From contig NZ_CYSB01000041.1 in NCBI RefSeq assembly GCF_001458255.1, forward strand, positions 1 through 64,000: 64,000 bases of DNA. Direction: 5' to 3'. The stretch's first letter is position 1. Every line of letters begins with the position of its first letter. The stretch is from Thalassovita autumnalis. Its GTDB lineage: Bacteria > Pseudomonadota > Alphaproteobacteria > Rhodobacterales > Rhodobacteraceae. Of this stretch, positions 6,743 through 15,824 are shown piece after piece. The notes under the pieces were generated by a model. It saw only the letters and a program-made list of their open reading frames with translations, was not told the origin of the DNA and ran no database searches. The translations under genes and the position numbers were made by a program.

Positions 6743-8929
6743 ATGACCTTTCGCACGATCTGCCTGACCTCCGCGATTGCCCTAACGGCGGCAGCGGCCA
6801 GCGCTGAACAGAACTTCAACCGCATCGCCTCTTTCGCGACGCCGCTGAACATGGCCGCAGGCGAAGACCGCAACCGCGAAACCTCGGCTGAAATCATTGC
6901 CGCCACCGCCGATGGCATGACGCTGGCCTATACCGACAGCCCGCTGGGCGTGCTGGGCCTGATCGACATCACCGATCCCGCCAACCCACAGCCGCTGGGC
7001 AATATCGCGCTGGACGGTGAGCCGACGTCGGTCGCGATTATCGGACAAACCGCCTATGTGGGCGTGAACACCTCGGAAAGCTACACAGCGCCGTCGGGCC
7101 ACCTGTCGGTCATTGACCTGACCAGCAAGGCAGAACTGGCCCGTTGTGATCTGGGTGGCCAGCCTGACAGCGTAGCCGTTGCCAAAGACGGCAGCTTCGC
7201 CGCCATCGCAATTGAAAATGAACGGGATGAGGATCTGGGTGACGGCCGCACCGGCCAGCTGCCCGCCGGCTTCCTGTCGCTGGTGCAGATCAAAGATGGC
7301 ACTGCCGATTGCGGCACCGTGCAGGCGGTTGATCTGACCGGTTTGGCCGCAGTGGACGGCCACGATCCTGAGCCGGAATTCGTTGACATCAACACCAAGG
7401 GTGAGGTTGTTGTATCGCTGCAGGAAAACAACCACATGGTGGTGGTTGCCAAAGACGGCAGCATTCTGAACCACTTCTCCGCAGGTGCCGTGGATCTGGA
7501 CGGGATCGACACCAAAGACGAACGCGGCGCGCTGATCTTCACCGATGCGCAGGCGCAGGTGGCGCGTGAACCGGACGCAGTCAAATGGCTGGATGATGAC
7601 CACTTCGCCACCGCCAACGAAGGCGACATGGACGGCGGTTCGCGCGGCTGGACCCTGTTCCACAAGGATGGCAGCGTTGTTTACGAAAGCGGTGTCAGCT
7701 TTGAACACGCGCTGGTTCAAATCGGCCACTACCCCGACAAACGCTCAGACAGCAAAGGTGTTGAGCCCGAGTCGATCGAAACCGCCACCTTTGGCGGCAC
7801 GCCGATGGTCTTTGTCGGCTCCGAACGCGGCTCTGCTGTTGGGGTCTATGACGTGACCACCCCCGCTGCGCCTGAACTGACCCAGATCCTGCCCTCAGGT
7901 GTTGGTCCCGAAGGCTATGTCGCGATCCCGGCGCGCAACCTGCTGATCTCGGCCAATGAAAAGGACCTGATCGAAGACAAAGGCCCGCGCAGCCATGTGA
8001 TGATCTACGAATATCAGGACGCGCCCGCACAGTATCCGATGCTGACCTCCGAAGGCACGGATGAGCTGATCGGCTGGGGCGCGATCTCCGGCATGGTCGC
8101 GGACAGCGACGGCATGATCTACGCGGTGAACGACAGCTTCTATGGCTTCCAGCCGTCGATCTTCAAAATTGATCCCAGCCAGACGCCCGCCCGCATCGTG
8201 GATGTGATCCGCGTGCACCGTGCCAACGGTCAGCCGGCACAGAAACTGGATCTGGAAGGTATCACCCTGGACGGCAAAGGCGGCTTCTGGCTGGCCTCAG
8301 AGGGCCGCACGGACCGCGCCATCCCACATGCGATCTACCACGTTGACAGCAAGGGCCTGATCAAGAGCCACAAGCAGGAATTTGGCCTTCCGGCTGAGCT
8401 GATGGCGGTGGAAAAACGTTTCGGCTTTGAAGGCATCACCAAGGTTGGTGACACGCTGTGGATGGCGGTGCAGCGTGAATGGAAAGATGATCCCAAGGAC
8501 CACGTCAAGCTGGTCGCCTATAACACCAAGACCAAGGAATGGGGTGCCGTGCATTACCCCAAAGCCGCACCTGCCAAGGGCTGGGTCGGCCTGTCCGAGA
8601 TCGTGGCGCATGGCAACTACGTCTATGTGATCGAACGCGACAACCAGATCGGGGCCAATGCGGTGACAAAGAAGATCTACCGTATCCCCGCCGCCGACAT
8701 GGTGCCGGCCCCGCTGGGTGGTGCGCTGCCTGTGGTCAGCAAAGAAGAGGTGCGCGACCTGCTGCCCGACCTGAAACAGCTGAACGGCTACGTGCAGGAC
8801 AAGGTGGAAGGTCTGGCGATCCTGCCCACCGGTGAGGCCATCGTCTCAACCGACAACGACGGGGTGGATGACCATTCGGGCGAAACCCTGTTCTTCTCCA
8901 TCGGTCAGATCAACAAAGACGCCTCCTAA
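6743..8929 (+). CDS. Secreted esterase-like activity of phytase family protein
   Basis: The product is 728 residues. It has a clear Sec signal peptide (MTFRTICLTSAIALTAAAASA, cleaved near residue 21), so the mature protein is periplasmic or exported. The N-terminal part (about 25-440) reads as a beta-propeller of the choice-of-anchor I/YncE type. The C-terminal part (about 455-720), with KLDLEGITLDGKGGFWLASE and KVEGLAILPTGEAIVSTDND, matches the phytase-like domain. Related proteins release phosphate from organic esters, though the exact substrate is unknown. ATG 6743 follows AGGGAGAG and begins the signal peptide. A probable Pho box lies upstream and a terminator downstream, so it is monocistronic. 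Confidence 0.88.
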   Translation: MTFRTICLTSAIALTAAAASAEQNFNRIASFATPLNMAAGEDRNRETSAEIIAATADGMTLAYTDSPLGVLGLIDITDPANPQPLGNIALDGEPTSVAIIGQTAYVGVNTSESYTAPSGHLSVIDLTSKAELARCDLGGQPDSVAVAKDGSFAAIAIENERDEDLGDGRTGQLPAGFLSLVQIKDGTADCGTVQAVDLTGLAAVDGHDPEPEFVDINTKGEVVVSLQENNHMVVVAKDGSILNHFSAGAVDLDGIDTKDERGALIFTDAQAQVAREPDAVKWLDDDHFATANEGDMDGGSRGWTLFHKDGSVVYESGVSFEHALVQIGHYPDKRSDSKGVEPESIETATFGGTPMVFVGSERGSAVGVYDVTTPAAPELTQILPSGVGPEGYVAIPARNLLISANEKDLIEDKGPRSHVMIYEYQDAPAQYPMLTSEGTDELIGWGAISGMVADSDGMIYAVNDSFYGFQPSIFKIDPSQTPARIVDVIRVHRANGQPAQKLDLEGITLDGKGGFWLASEGRTDRAIPHAIYHVDSKGLIKSHKQEFGLPAELMAVEKRFGFEGITKVGDTLWMAVQREWKDDPKDHVKLVAYNTKTKEWGAVHYPKAAPAKGWVGLSEIVAHGNYVYVIERDNQIGANAVTKKIYRIPAADMVPAPLGGALPVVSKEEVRDLLPDLKQLNGYVQDKVEGLAILPTGEAIVSTDNDGVDDHSGETLFFSIGQINKDAS

Positions 8930-8950
8930 GCGACGGTCTGATCTGATGTG

Positions 8951-8983
8951 AAGGGCGCCCTATCTGGGGCGCCCTTTCTATTT
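8951..8983 (+). terminator. Terminator of the phytase-like gene
   Basis: AAGGGCGCCC and GGGCGCCCTT pair around TATCTG and are followed by a T-rich stretch, 22 bases after the stop codon. Confidence 0.85.
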
Positions 8984-9098
8984 GGCGAAGGCGATGATCC
9001 AAACATTTCTGCATGGAACCCAACCGAAGTTCGCCAATTCGCAGGCTTGGATCTCGCGCCTATGTTGCGTGCAACCGATGTTGACCAAGGACACTCCG

Positions 9099-10067
9099 AT
9101 GCGTGCGATGATCTACCGCCACTATGGCCCCGCCGAAAACGTGCAGCCCGCCGAACGCCCCAAACCCAGCCCCCGCCGGGGTGAGGTTTTGGTGAAACTG
9201 ACCACCAGCAGCGTGACGACCGCCGATTGGCGTTTGCGCGCTTCGGCCTTTCCAGGGGGCCTCTGGCTGCTGGGCCGGTTGATGTTTGGGCTGTTTCGCC
9301 CCCGCCAACAGGTGCTGGGCGGCGAGTTTGCCGGCCGGGTTGAGGCCTGTGGTGAAGGTGTCAGCGATTTTGCCCCCGGCGACCGCGTCTTTGGCTTCGC
9401 CGGCCACGGGGCACATGCGGAATATCTGACCATCAAGGCCAAAAGCTGCATCGTCAAAACCCCGGAAACCCTCAGCGATGAAGAGGCCGCGGCCCTGCCC
9501 TTCGGCGGGTTGGCCGCTTTGGTGTTCCTGCGCGATATCGCCAAGGTGCAACCGGGTGAAGAGGTCCTGATTCCTGGCGCCAGCGGCGGCGTGGGTCTTT
9601 ATGCAGTGCAGATCGCCAAGGCACTGGGGACCAAGGTGACCGCCGTGGGCAGCACCGGGTCCCTGGCCCAGCTGCGTCAGCTGGGCGCGGACCGGGTGAT
9701 CGACTATACCCAGCAAAACCTAAGCGCCGCCGGACGTGACTATGACGTCATTCTGGATCCTGCTGGTTTCCTGCCCTTCCCCAAAGGGCGCAGCCTGCTG
9801 AAACCTGACGGTCGCTTTGTAGCGTTGAATTTTGGCTGTGCCGAATTTGGTCAGATGATCGCCAATAAATTCCGGCAAGGCCCGCGTCTGATCATCGGGG
9901 TGAATGAGGACAAGCAGGAGGACCTGCGCGCTTTGCTGCGGATGGTCCGTGATGGTCAGGTCCGTCCGGTGATCGGTCACCGGTTTGACCTTGCCGATAT
10001 TCAATCCGCCTACCGTCTGGTCGAAAGCCGCCGCCGCAACGGTGCGGTTCTGCTGCGGATCGCCTGA
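9099..10067 (+). CDS. Medium-chain NAD(P)-dependent alcohol dehydrogenase / quinone oxidoreductase-like
   Basis: The 322-residue protein begins MRAMIYRHYGPAENVQ and has an MDR N-terminal domain with GGEFAGRVEACGEGV and APGDRVFGFAG. A Rossmann half carries the nucleotide-binding motif GASGGVGLYAVQIAK. The zinc-coordinating cysteines of true alcohol dehydrogenases are absent, so a zinc-free quinone- or enone-reductase activity is more likely. ATG 9099 has AAGGA at normal spacing. The longer frame from 8982 overlaps the preceding terminator region. It stands alone and converges on hsp20. Confidence 0.85.
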   Translation: MRAMIYRHYGPAENVQPAERPKPSPRRGEVLVKLTTSSVTTADWRLRASAFPGGLWLLGRLMFGLFRPRQQVLGGEFAGRVEACGEGVSDFAPGDRVFGFAGHGAHAEYLTIKAKSCIVKTPETLSDEEAAALPFGGLAALVFLRDIAKVQPGEEVLIPGASGGVGLYAVQIAKALGTKVTAVGSTGSLAQLRQLGADRVIDYTQQNLSAAGRDYDVILDPAGFLPFPKGRSLLKPDGRFVALNFGCAEFGQMIANKFRQGPRLIIGVNEDKQEDLRALLRMVRDGQVRPVIGHRFDLADIQSAYRLVESRRRNGAVLLRIA

Positions 10068-10082
10068 CCCACAAACGAAGAA

Positions 10083-10104
10083 GGGCAGAGCCGAAGCTCT
10101 GCCC
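10083..10104 (-). terminator. UUCG-tetraloop terminator hairpin downstream of hsp20
   Basis: Read on the minus strand, GGGCAGAGC and GCTCTGCCC pair around TTCG, a very stable C(UUCG)G loop, followed by TTCTTCGTTT. A second, smaller hairpin lies closer to the gene (CCGACG/CGTCGG, 10123-10139). The element sits between converging genes and may act in both directions. Confidence 0.65.
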
Positions 10105-10161
10105 ATGGCCCTGACAGGCCATCCGACGGGGAACGTCGGGGGGGGAGGAGTATGGAGGGGG

Positions 10162-10632
10162 TTAGTTCACCGCTTTGGCGTCAACCACATCCTTCTCAAC
10201 CGCAGCACCGGTGGTGATGGCAATGCGGCGCGGCTTCAGTGCTTCGGGCACTTCGCGGGTCAGTTCGATATGCAGCAGACCATCCTGATGGATGGCGCCG
10301 GTGACACGCACGTGATCGGCCAGGGTAAAGCGGCGCTCAAAGGCACGGGTGGCGATGCCACGGTGCAGGTACTGAGCGGCTTTGTCATCTTTTTCACCCT
10401 TACGGGCAGCGATGATCAGCGCGTTTTCCTTGACCTCAACGGTCAGGTCGCTTTCGGAAAAACCAGCAACGGCAATCGAGATGCGATAGGCGTTTTCGTC
10501 GGTTTTTTCGATGTTATAGGGGGGGTAGCTCGGCTGCGGCGCGTCATTGGTAAAGACGCGGTCCATCATGTCGGCGATTTGGTCAAAACCAACAGAGGCG
10601 CGGTAGAGCGGGGCAAAGTCAAAAGAACGCAT
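10162..10632 (-). CDS. Small heat-shock protein, Hsp20/IbpA family
   Basis: The 156-residue protein starts MRSFDFAPLYRASVGFDQIADMMD, as in alphaproteobacterial IbpA/HspA-type chaperones. Its central alpha-crystallin domain includes YRISIAVAGFSESDLTVEV and GIATRAFERRFTLADHV, plus a GLLHIELTREVPE segment. Such proteins hold unfolding proteins in solution for Hsp70/ClpB. The GGAGGATACCCAT leader gives a good ribosome site. I could not find a convincing RpoH promoter. It is monocistronic, with hairpins downstream. Confidence 0.92.
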   Translation of the reverse strand: MRSFDFAPLYRASVGFDQIADMMDRVFTNDAPQPSYPPYNIEKTDENAYRISIAVAGFSESDLTVEVKENALIIAARKGEKDDKAAQYLHRGIATRAFERRFTLADHVRVTGAIHQDGLLHIELTREVPEALKPRRIAITTGAAVEKDVVDAKAVN

Positions 10633-10754
10633 TATGGGTATCCTCCATCTGAGCGAAACCAGTGTTAACTGCCTTCCATCTTGGACAGGCAGGGGGTCCG
10701 AGGCCCATCATTGGCGCCCCGATGCATCAGATGTGGGAAGCGTTTTTCGGGGTT

Positions 10755-11636
10755 TCAACCCCCTCCGACAGAAACGAATTTCGCGCCGATATTTGCGCGG
10801 TTTTTCTCGGTTGCGGCATTGCCACGGGTGACGGTTGGGCGGGTGACACCCACCCCGGATTTCAACTGCGTCCGCAGCAGATCCACTGACGCATCCAACT
10901 GGCTGCCCAACGCCACTTTCTCACCCTCAGCTTCGGCCTTGGCCGAGATCACCGAAACGATCCGCGGGATGCCACCAGACATGGAAAACACCGGCGCCCC
11001 GGAGGAGCCAAAATCAACATCGCAGGACAGAACAAAGACCCCCTGCTGCTGCCCCATGACCGAACAGATCTCTTGCACAGACGGGGCTTCGGCCCGGTCA
11101 TGCGCGTAGGAGACAACGCCCACCCGGTCCCCGGTGCCTGCGTCGCGCATCACCTGAAACGGCTCAATCGCTCCATTGCGGATGGGATGCGCCAGTTCCA
11201 GCAGGGCCAGGTCAGCGCGCACCCGTTCGGCGGTCACCGGCCCTTCGAACCGGTATGAGGGATGCATCACCACCCGGCGCACCTGGCGGTAGGCCTCGGC
11301 CCGGCCGTTGCGCATACCGGCCTGAAACTCAATCTTTGAGGTATCGATCTGCGCGCCGCTTTGGCGGTCAAACAGGCAATGGGCCGCGGTCAGCACCAGA
11401 TCCGGCGCAATCAGCGCCCCGGTGCAAAATCCACGTCCGGCCAGATCCAGCCGACCGACCGCTTCCCAGCCTTTGCTGTCCTCACCGGTATCCAAACGGC
11501 GCAGGCGACTGTCCTGCGCGGCCAGTTGCCCAGCCCCCATCGGAACGGCCAGCATCACGCCAAACACCAATAAAGGTGCCTTTTTGACCAACGGGGTCAG
11601 GGCTAATTCAATCGCCGAAGCCAAGAAACGCAGCAT
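10755..11636 (-). CDS. Secreted trypsin-like serine protease
   Basis: The 293-residue protein has a hydrophobic export signal (residues about 18-41, ending LAAQ) and an S1-type protease fold. The triad is visible as TAAHC (His86), RADLALL (Asp142) and FGSSGAPVF (Ser212). Cysteines near 71/87 and 191/205 may form disulfides, consistent with a periplasmic or extracellular enzyme. The C-terminal 40 residues are Gly/Thr/Asn-rich and probably disordered. The ribosome site GAGGA precedes ATG 11636. Physiological substrates are unknown. It lies downstream of the glc operon on the same strand but behind a hairpin. Confidence 0.88.
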   Translation of the reverse strand: MLRFLASAIELALTPLVKKAPLLVFGVMLAVPMGAGQLAAQDSRLRRLDTGEDSKGWEAVGRLDLAGRGFCTGALIAPDLVLTAAHCLFDRQSGAQIDTSKIEFQAGMRNGRAEAYRQVRRVVMHPSYRFEGPVTAERVRADLALLELAHPIRNGAIEPFQVMRDAGTGDRVGVVSYAHDRAEAPSVQEICSVMGQQQGVFVLSCDVDFGSSGAPVFSMSGGIPRIVSVISAKAEAEGEKVALGSQLDASVDLLRTQLKSGVGVTRPTVTRGNAATEKNRANIGAKFVSVGGG

Positions 11637-11682
11637 ACAAGAATCCTCTCTCTGCGACCCTCTTAGCCAAGGCTTAGGGCGA

Positions 11683-11708
11683 AAATGGGGCAGTGAAGCG
11701 CCCCATTT
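11683..11708 (-). terminator. Hairpin downstream of glcF, likely operon terminator
   Basis: AAATGGGGC (11683-11691) and GCCCCATTT (11700-11708) form a perfect 9-base stem seven bases past the glcF stop. On the minus strand the exit side reads TTTTCG, a short T run. Confidence 0.65.
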
Positions 11709-11714
11709 CCGACG

Positions 11715-13040
11715 TCACTTCAGGATCGGCACGCCGGTATGGCGCTTCTCTGCCCCGTCGCACAGGGCTGGCGGCTTGGGGCCACCATTAGCCCAATCCA
11801 GCAGCTCAACCGTATGTACAATCGGCACTTCGGTGGCAGATCCGATCTGCATCATGCAGCCAATATTGCCTGCAGCGATGACATCAGGGTTCCTTGCCTC
11901 CAACGTCCGCACCTTGCGCTGTTTTAGCTGGCCCGAGATTTCAGGCTGCATCAAATTGTAGGTCCCGGCCGAGCCACAGCACAGGTGGCTGTCGGCAGGT
12001 TCCACCACGGTGAAGCCCGCCTTTTTCAGCAAGTCCTTGGGATAGGTCTTGATTTTCTGCCCATGCTGCAGTGAACAGGCGGCGTGATAGGCAATGGTCA
12101 TGCCTTTGTCCGCACCTTCCGGCAGGTCCAGTTTCATCAAGACCTCAGAGACATCCATCGCAATCTCGCTCACCCGTTTGGCCTCGGCGGCTAGGGGATC
12201 ATTGCGGAACATGTGGCCGTAGTCCTTCACCGTGGTGCCGCAGCCTGAGGTGTTGATGACAATGGCGTCCAGCCCTTCACCATCCATCTCCGCGACCCAG
12301 GCGAGGATATTCTTGGCCGCCGTTGCGTGGCTGTCAGATGTTTTGCCCATGTGATGGGTCAGCGCACCGCAACAACCTGCTCCTTCGGCAATCACCACGT
12401 CACAGCCCATGCGTTTCAGCAGCCGGATGGTGGCATCGTTGATATCGGTGTTCAGCGCCTTCTGCGCGCAACCCGTCATCAGGGCCACACGCATCTTGCG
12501 CGGCTGTTCAGCAGGGAACGTCTGCGGATCATCATTGCGGCTCACTGGCGGGATCACCTTCGGCGCCATCTCCAGCATCGCCCGCAACCGCGCATCCGGC
12601 ATCAACCGGGCAAAGGGCCGCCCGATCTTGGCCCCCAGCAGCGCCATACGGAAGCGCATGGGATAGGGCAGGATCTGCGCCAGCACCCAACGCAACGCCC
12701 GGTCGGTGAAGGGGCGCTTATAGTTGTTCTCAATATACTCACGCGCATGATCTACCAGATGCATGTAGTGCACGCCCGAGGGGCAGGTGGTCATACAGGC
12801 CAGGCAGCTGAGGCAACGATCCACATGTTTCACCGTCTTCTCATCCGGCACCCGTTCGTTTTCCAGCATATCTTTGATCTGATAGATCCGCCCACGCGGG
12901 CTATCCAGTTCATCCCCCAGTACCTGATAGGTTGGGCAGGTTGCGGTACAAAAGCCGCAATGCACACAGGCGCGCAGGATTTCATTGGCCCGCTGGATGC
13001 CGGGATCCTGCAGCTGTTCTTCGGTAAAAGTGGTCTGCAT
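11715..13040 (-). CDS. glcF: Glycolate oxidase iron-sulfur subunit
   Basis: The 441-residue protein carries two ferredoxin-type clusters near the N-terminus, CVHCGFCTATCPT (about 25-37) and CLSCLACMTTCPS (about 76-88). Two CCG domains follow, with GAGCCGALTHHMG and HLCCGSAGTYN. This matches GlcF, which passes electrons from the flavin subunits of glycolate oxidase to the quinone pool at the inner membrane. It is the last gene of glcD-glcE-glcF, only three bases after glcE. Length is normal for the family. Confidence 0.95.
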   Translation of the reverse strand: MQTTFTEEQLQDPGIQRANEILRACVHCGFCTATCPTYQVLGDELDSPRGRIYQIKDMLENERVPDEKTVKHVDRCLSCLACMTTCPSGVHYMHLVDHAREYIENNYKRPFTDRALRWVLAQILPYPMRFRMALLGAKIGRPFARLMPDARLRAMLEMAPKVIPPVSRNDDPQTFPAEQPRKMRVALMTGCAQKALNTDINDATIRLLKRMGCDVVIAEGAGCCGALTHHMGKTSDSHATAAKNILAWVAEMDGEGLDAIVINTSGCGTTVKDYGHMFRNDPLAAEAKRVSEIAMDVSEVLMKLDLPEGADKGMTIAYHAACSLQHGQKIKTYPKDLLKKAGFTVVEPADSHLCCGSAGTYNLMQPEISGQLKQRKVRTLEARNPDVIAAGNIGCMMQIGSATEVPIVHTVELLDWANGGPKPPALCDGAEKRHTGVPILK

Positions 13041-13043
13041 ATC

Positions 13044-14165
13044 TTACCCCATCAGCCCTGCGTTCAGGATCCCGCGTGGATCGTATTTCTGCCGAATGCC
13101 CTTGCTCAGCGCCGCCACGGGGGCCGGTTCAGGCTGCAACATCGCCACCCGCGCTTTGGTCTCGGATGAGGCGCGCACCAAACTGGCATGGCCTCCCATA
13201 TCAGACAGCGCTGACCGAATATCGCGTCCCGCAGGCATCAAGACCCAGACGAGACCTCCGCCCCAATCATAGACCACCGCCTTGGCGTCCAGCGCCGCAG
13301 CCACCTTGGGCCCATCCGACGGTTTCACCGAGATCCGCCAAACATCGCCCTCCTGACCGGCAAAGGCCTCGACATCCCGGATCCACTTCCAGCCTGCCGC
13401 CAAACGCTCTGGCGCGGTCTCCACGCTCAGGTCACCAAAGCCCCCCAAGAGACTCTTCAACTGCTCCGCCCGATAAGCCACGGAGCCTTCAAAGCCTTCA
13501 ACGCGGATCATCGTCACCGGCGCGCCGTCTACGCCCACAGGTGCATGGGCCGCACCCGTCACATCAAACGGCGATCCTAACGCCGCCGACATCGCCTGTA
13601 CCGCCACGTCATCTGACAGCCCTTCGATCAACACGCAGGCAGCAGCTTCGGGCTGCGGCAACACCTTGAAGCTCACTTCGGTCAGCACCCCCAAAGTGCC
13701 GTAAGATCCGGCCATCAGCTTGACCAGATCGTAGCCGGTGACATTCTTCATCACCCGCCCGCCATTCTTCAGCGCAACACCGTTGCCATCGACAAACCGC
13801 ACGCCCAGCAGATAATCCCGACAGGCCCCCGCCTGGACTCGGCGCGGGCCCGAGATATTGGCAGCCACCACACCACCCATCGTCGGCACCCCCGTAGTGC
13901 CCAGCAGCGCGCGATGATCCATCGGTTCAAAAGGCAGGCGCTGGCCTTCGGTCGCCAGCAGCGCCTCAACCTCAGCCACCGGGGTGCCGGCCTTCACCAC
14001 CAGCGTCAGCGCGCCGGGCTCATAAAGCTCCACCCCCGACAATCCGCCGGTTTCCAAAACGTCACCTTCAGGCGCCATGCCCCGTGTATTGCCGCCCCGG
14101 ATGGACAGCGGCGCAGCGGCGCCTTTGATGATCTCGGCCAGTTCGGCCTCTGTTTCAGGTCTCAT
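13044..14165 (-). CDS. glcE: Glycolate oxidase FAD-binding subunit
   Basis: The 373-residue protein starts MRPETEAELAEIIKGAA and has an FAD_binding_4 domain with LSIRGGNTRG, RALLGTTGVPTMGG and NGGRVMKNVTGYDLVKLMAGSYG (in part), all typical of GlcE. It is shorter than GlcD because it lacks the full oxidase cap. The start is uncertain: ATG 14165 matches the usual GlcE N-terminus, while a TTG at 14180 has a better placed GGAG. It lies 101 bases after glcD, and the gap holds a small hairpin. Confidence 0.93.
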   Translation of the reverse strand: MRPETEAELAEIIKGAAAPLSIRGGNTRGMAPEGDVLETGGLSGVELYEPGALTLVVKAGTPVAEVEALLATEGQRLPFEPMDHRALLGTTGVPTMGGVVAANISGPRRVQAGACRDYLLGVRFVDGNGVALKNGGRVMKNVTGYDLVKLMAGSYGTLGVLTEVSFKVLPQPEAAACVLIEGLSDDVAVQAMSAALGSPFDVTGAAHAPVGVDGAPVTMIRVEGFEGSVAYRAEQLKSLLGGFGDLSVETAPERLAAGWKWIRDVEAFAGQEGDVWRISVKPSDGPKVAAALDAKAVVYDWGGGLVWVLMPAGRDIRSALSDMGGHASLVRASSETKARVAMLQPEPAPVAALSKGIRQKYDPRGILNAGLMG

Positions 14166-14219
14166 GTTCACTGTTTCCAAAATGCTCCGGGGTGAATGGG
14201 GTCATCGCCAGATGACCGC

Positions 14220-14238
14220 AGAGGGGCAGCGCCCCTCT
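14220..14238. repeat. Intercistronic hairpin between glcD and glcE
   Basis: AGAGGGGC and GCCCCTCT form a perfect 8-base stem around AGC. The same GGGGC-AGC-GCCCC core recurs downstream of smpB (29245-29263). No T run follows. It may protect mRNA ends or adjust expression of glcE relative to glcD; this is inference. Confidence 0.5.
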
Positions 14239-14266
14239 CACCACTGCAAAACCCCGATTGTCCCTG

Positions 14267-15706
14267 TCACTCTGCCGCGATCCGGCGGGTTTCACTGGTC
14301 GCCAGCGGGAAGACCTTGGCGGGATTGAGCAACCACTTCGGGTCAAACACATCCTTCACCGCCATCTGTGCTTCCATGTCCTGCGGTTCAAACTGGTCGA
14401 CCATCAGGTCCCGTTTTTCGATACCAACGCCATGTTCACCGGTCAGGCAGCCGCCCACCTCCACACAAAGCTTCAGGATATCGGCGCCAAAGGCTTCGCA
14501 TTTCTCCAGATCGCCCGGCTTGTTGGCATTGAACAGGATCAGCGGATGCATATTGCCGTCGCCCGCGTGGAACACATTGCCAACACCCAAGCCATATTCT
14601 TGGCTCATCTCGCCAATCCGGCGCAGCACATAGGGCAGCTGGTTCACGGGGATTGTGCCATCGAGACACATGTAATCGTTGATCTGCCCCATCGCACCAA
14701 AGGCCGATTTCCGGCCCAGCCAGATGCGGGCGCTTTCATCGGCACTGGTGCTTTCGCGCAGCTCCACCGGGTTGTGCGACCGGGCGATGGCCAGGATCTT
14801 GTCCAGCTGTTCGGTGATTTCCCCGTCGCTGCCTTCGACCTCAACGATCAGCAACGCCTCGCAATCCGGGTAGCCTGCCCCGGCAAAGGCTTCGGTGGCG
14901 CGGATACAGGGGCGGTCCATGAACTCAATCGCCACCGGCAGCACGCCGGCCTTGATGATGTCACTGACGCATTGGCCGGCCACTTCATTGCTGTCAAAGC
15001 CCATCAGAACCGGTCGCGCCCCTTCAGGTTTGCGCAGGATGCGCAGGGTGGCTTCGGTCACCACACCCAGCTGCCCTTCGGATCCGCAGATCACCCCCAG
15101 CAGGTCCAGCCCACCGCTGTCCAGATGGGCGCCGCCAATCTCGACCACAGTGCCATCCATCAGCACCATGGTGACCCCCAGCAGATTATTGGTGGTCACA
15201 CCGTATTTCAGGCAATGCGCCCCGCCCGAGTTCATCGCGATATTGCCAGAAATGGCACAGGCCAGCTGCGACGAGGGATCAGGCGCGTAGAAGAAATCCT
15301 CTTCCTCCACCGCGCCGGACACGCTGAGGTTGGTGCGGCCGGTCTGCACCCGAATGAACCGGTTGTCATAGTCGGTTTCCAGCACGTCATTCATCCGCGC
15401 CACGCCCAGGATCACCGAATCCGCCGTGGGCAGGGATCCTCCCGCCAATGAGGTGCCCGCCCCGCGTGGCACCACAGGCACATTCATGTCGTGGCAGATC
15501 TTCAGAACCGCTGCGACCTCTTCGGTATTGCGCGGCAAAACGGCGGCAAGTGGCGGGCAGCGATAGGCCGTCAGCGCGTCACACTCATAGGCGCGGGTCT
15601 CGGCCTCTTCATGGATCACCGCATCCTGCGGCAGAACCTCTTGCAGTTTTTTGACCAATACCGGCTTCAGAGCCAGCACATCTGGGTCGGGTTTGGGCAT
15701 TTCCAT
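14267..15706 (-). CDS. glcD: Glycolate oxidase FAD-linked subunit
   Basis: The 479-residue protein has the PCMH-type FAD domain with PRGAGTSLAGGSLP, YAPDPSSQ and CAISGNIAMNSGG. Its C-terminal oxidase domain includes HAGDGNMHPLI and LTGEHGVGIEKRDLM. It oxidises glycolate to glyoxylate in complex with GlcE and GlcF. ATG 15706 has GGGAGGT at ideal spacing; the frame extends upstream to 15880 but that part crosses the promoter. It is the first gene of the glc operon and is divergent from a HemJ-like gene. Two dyads lie upstream. No glcC regulator or malate synthase gene is in the window. Confidence 0.95.
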   Translation of the reverse strand: MEMPKPDPDVLALKPVLVKKLQEVLPQDAVIHEEAETRAYECDALTAYRCPPLAAVLPRNTEEVAAVLKICHDMNVPVVPRGAGTSLAGGSLPTADSVILGVARMNDVLETDYDNRFIRVQTGRTNLSVSGAVEEEDFFYAPDPSSQLACAISGNIAMNSGGAHCLKYGVTTNNLLGVTMVLMDGTVVEIGGAHLDSGGLDLLGVICGSEGQLGVVTEATLRILRKPEGARPVLMGFDSNEVAGQCVSDIIKAGVLPVAIEFMDRPCIRATEAFAGAGYPDCEALLIVEVEGSDGEITEQLDKILAIARSHNPVELRESTSADESARIWLGRKSAFGAMGQINDYMCLDGTIPVNQLPYVLRRIGEMSQEYGLGVGNVFHAGDGNMHPLILFNANKPGDLEKCEAFGADILKLCVEVGGCLTGEHGVGIEKRDLMVDQFEPQDMEAQMAVKDVFDPKWLLNPAKVFPLATSETRRIAAE

Positions 15707-15722
15707 AAGCACCTCCCTGGAA

Positions 15723-15772
15723 TTGGTAAGTTTATATAACCAAAAATTTCCGCACTGCAAATCTTTTTGCAG
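15723..15772 (-). promoter_or_regulatory. Two dyads upstream of glcD, candidate operators
   Basis: CTGCAAA (15755-15761) and TTTGCAG (15766-15772) form a perfect inverted repeat around four bases. Closer to the gene, TTGGT (15723-15727) and ACCAA (15739-15743) form a wider dyad over an AT-rich stretch, resembling the half sites of FadR/GlcC-type GntR regulators. The region is AT-rich compared with its surroundings and serves two divergent genes. Regulator identity is inferred. Confidence 0.45.
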
Positions 15773-15824
15773 ATGTGACCGGGGCGCACTTGTGCAGGTA
15801 TCCACAAAACGGGCAGAAGGAGGC

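Noticed and set aside
14258-15451. 397-codon plus-strand frame opposite glcD
   Set aside because: Antisense to a complete glcD with catalytic motifs; high-GC codon bias keeps the opposite frame open.
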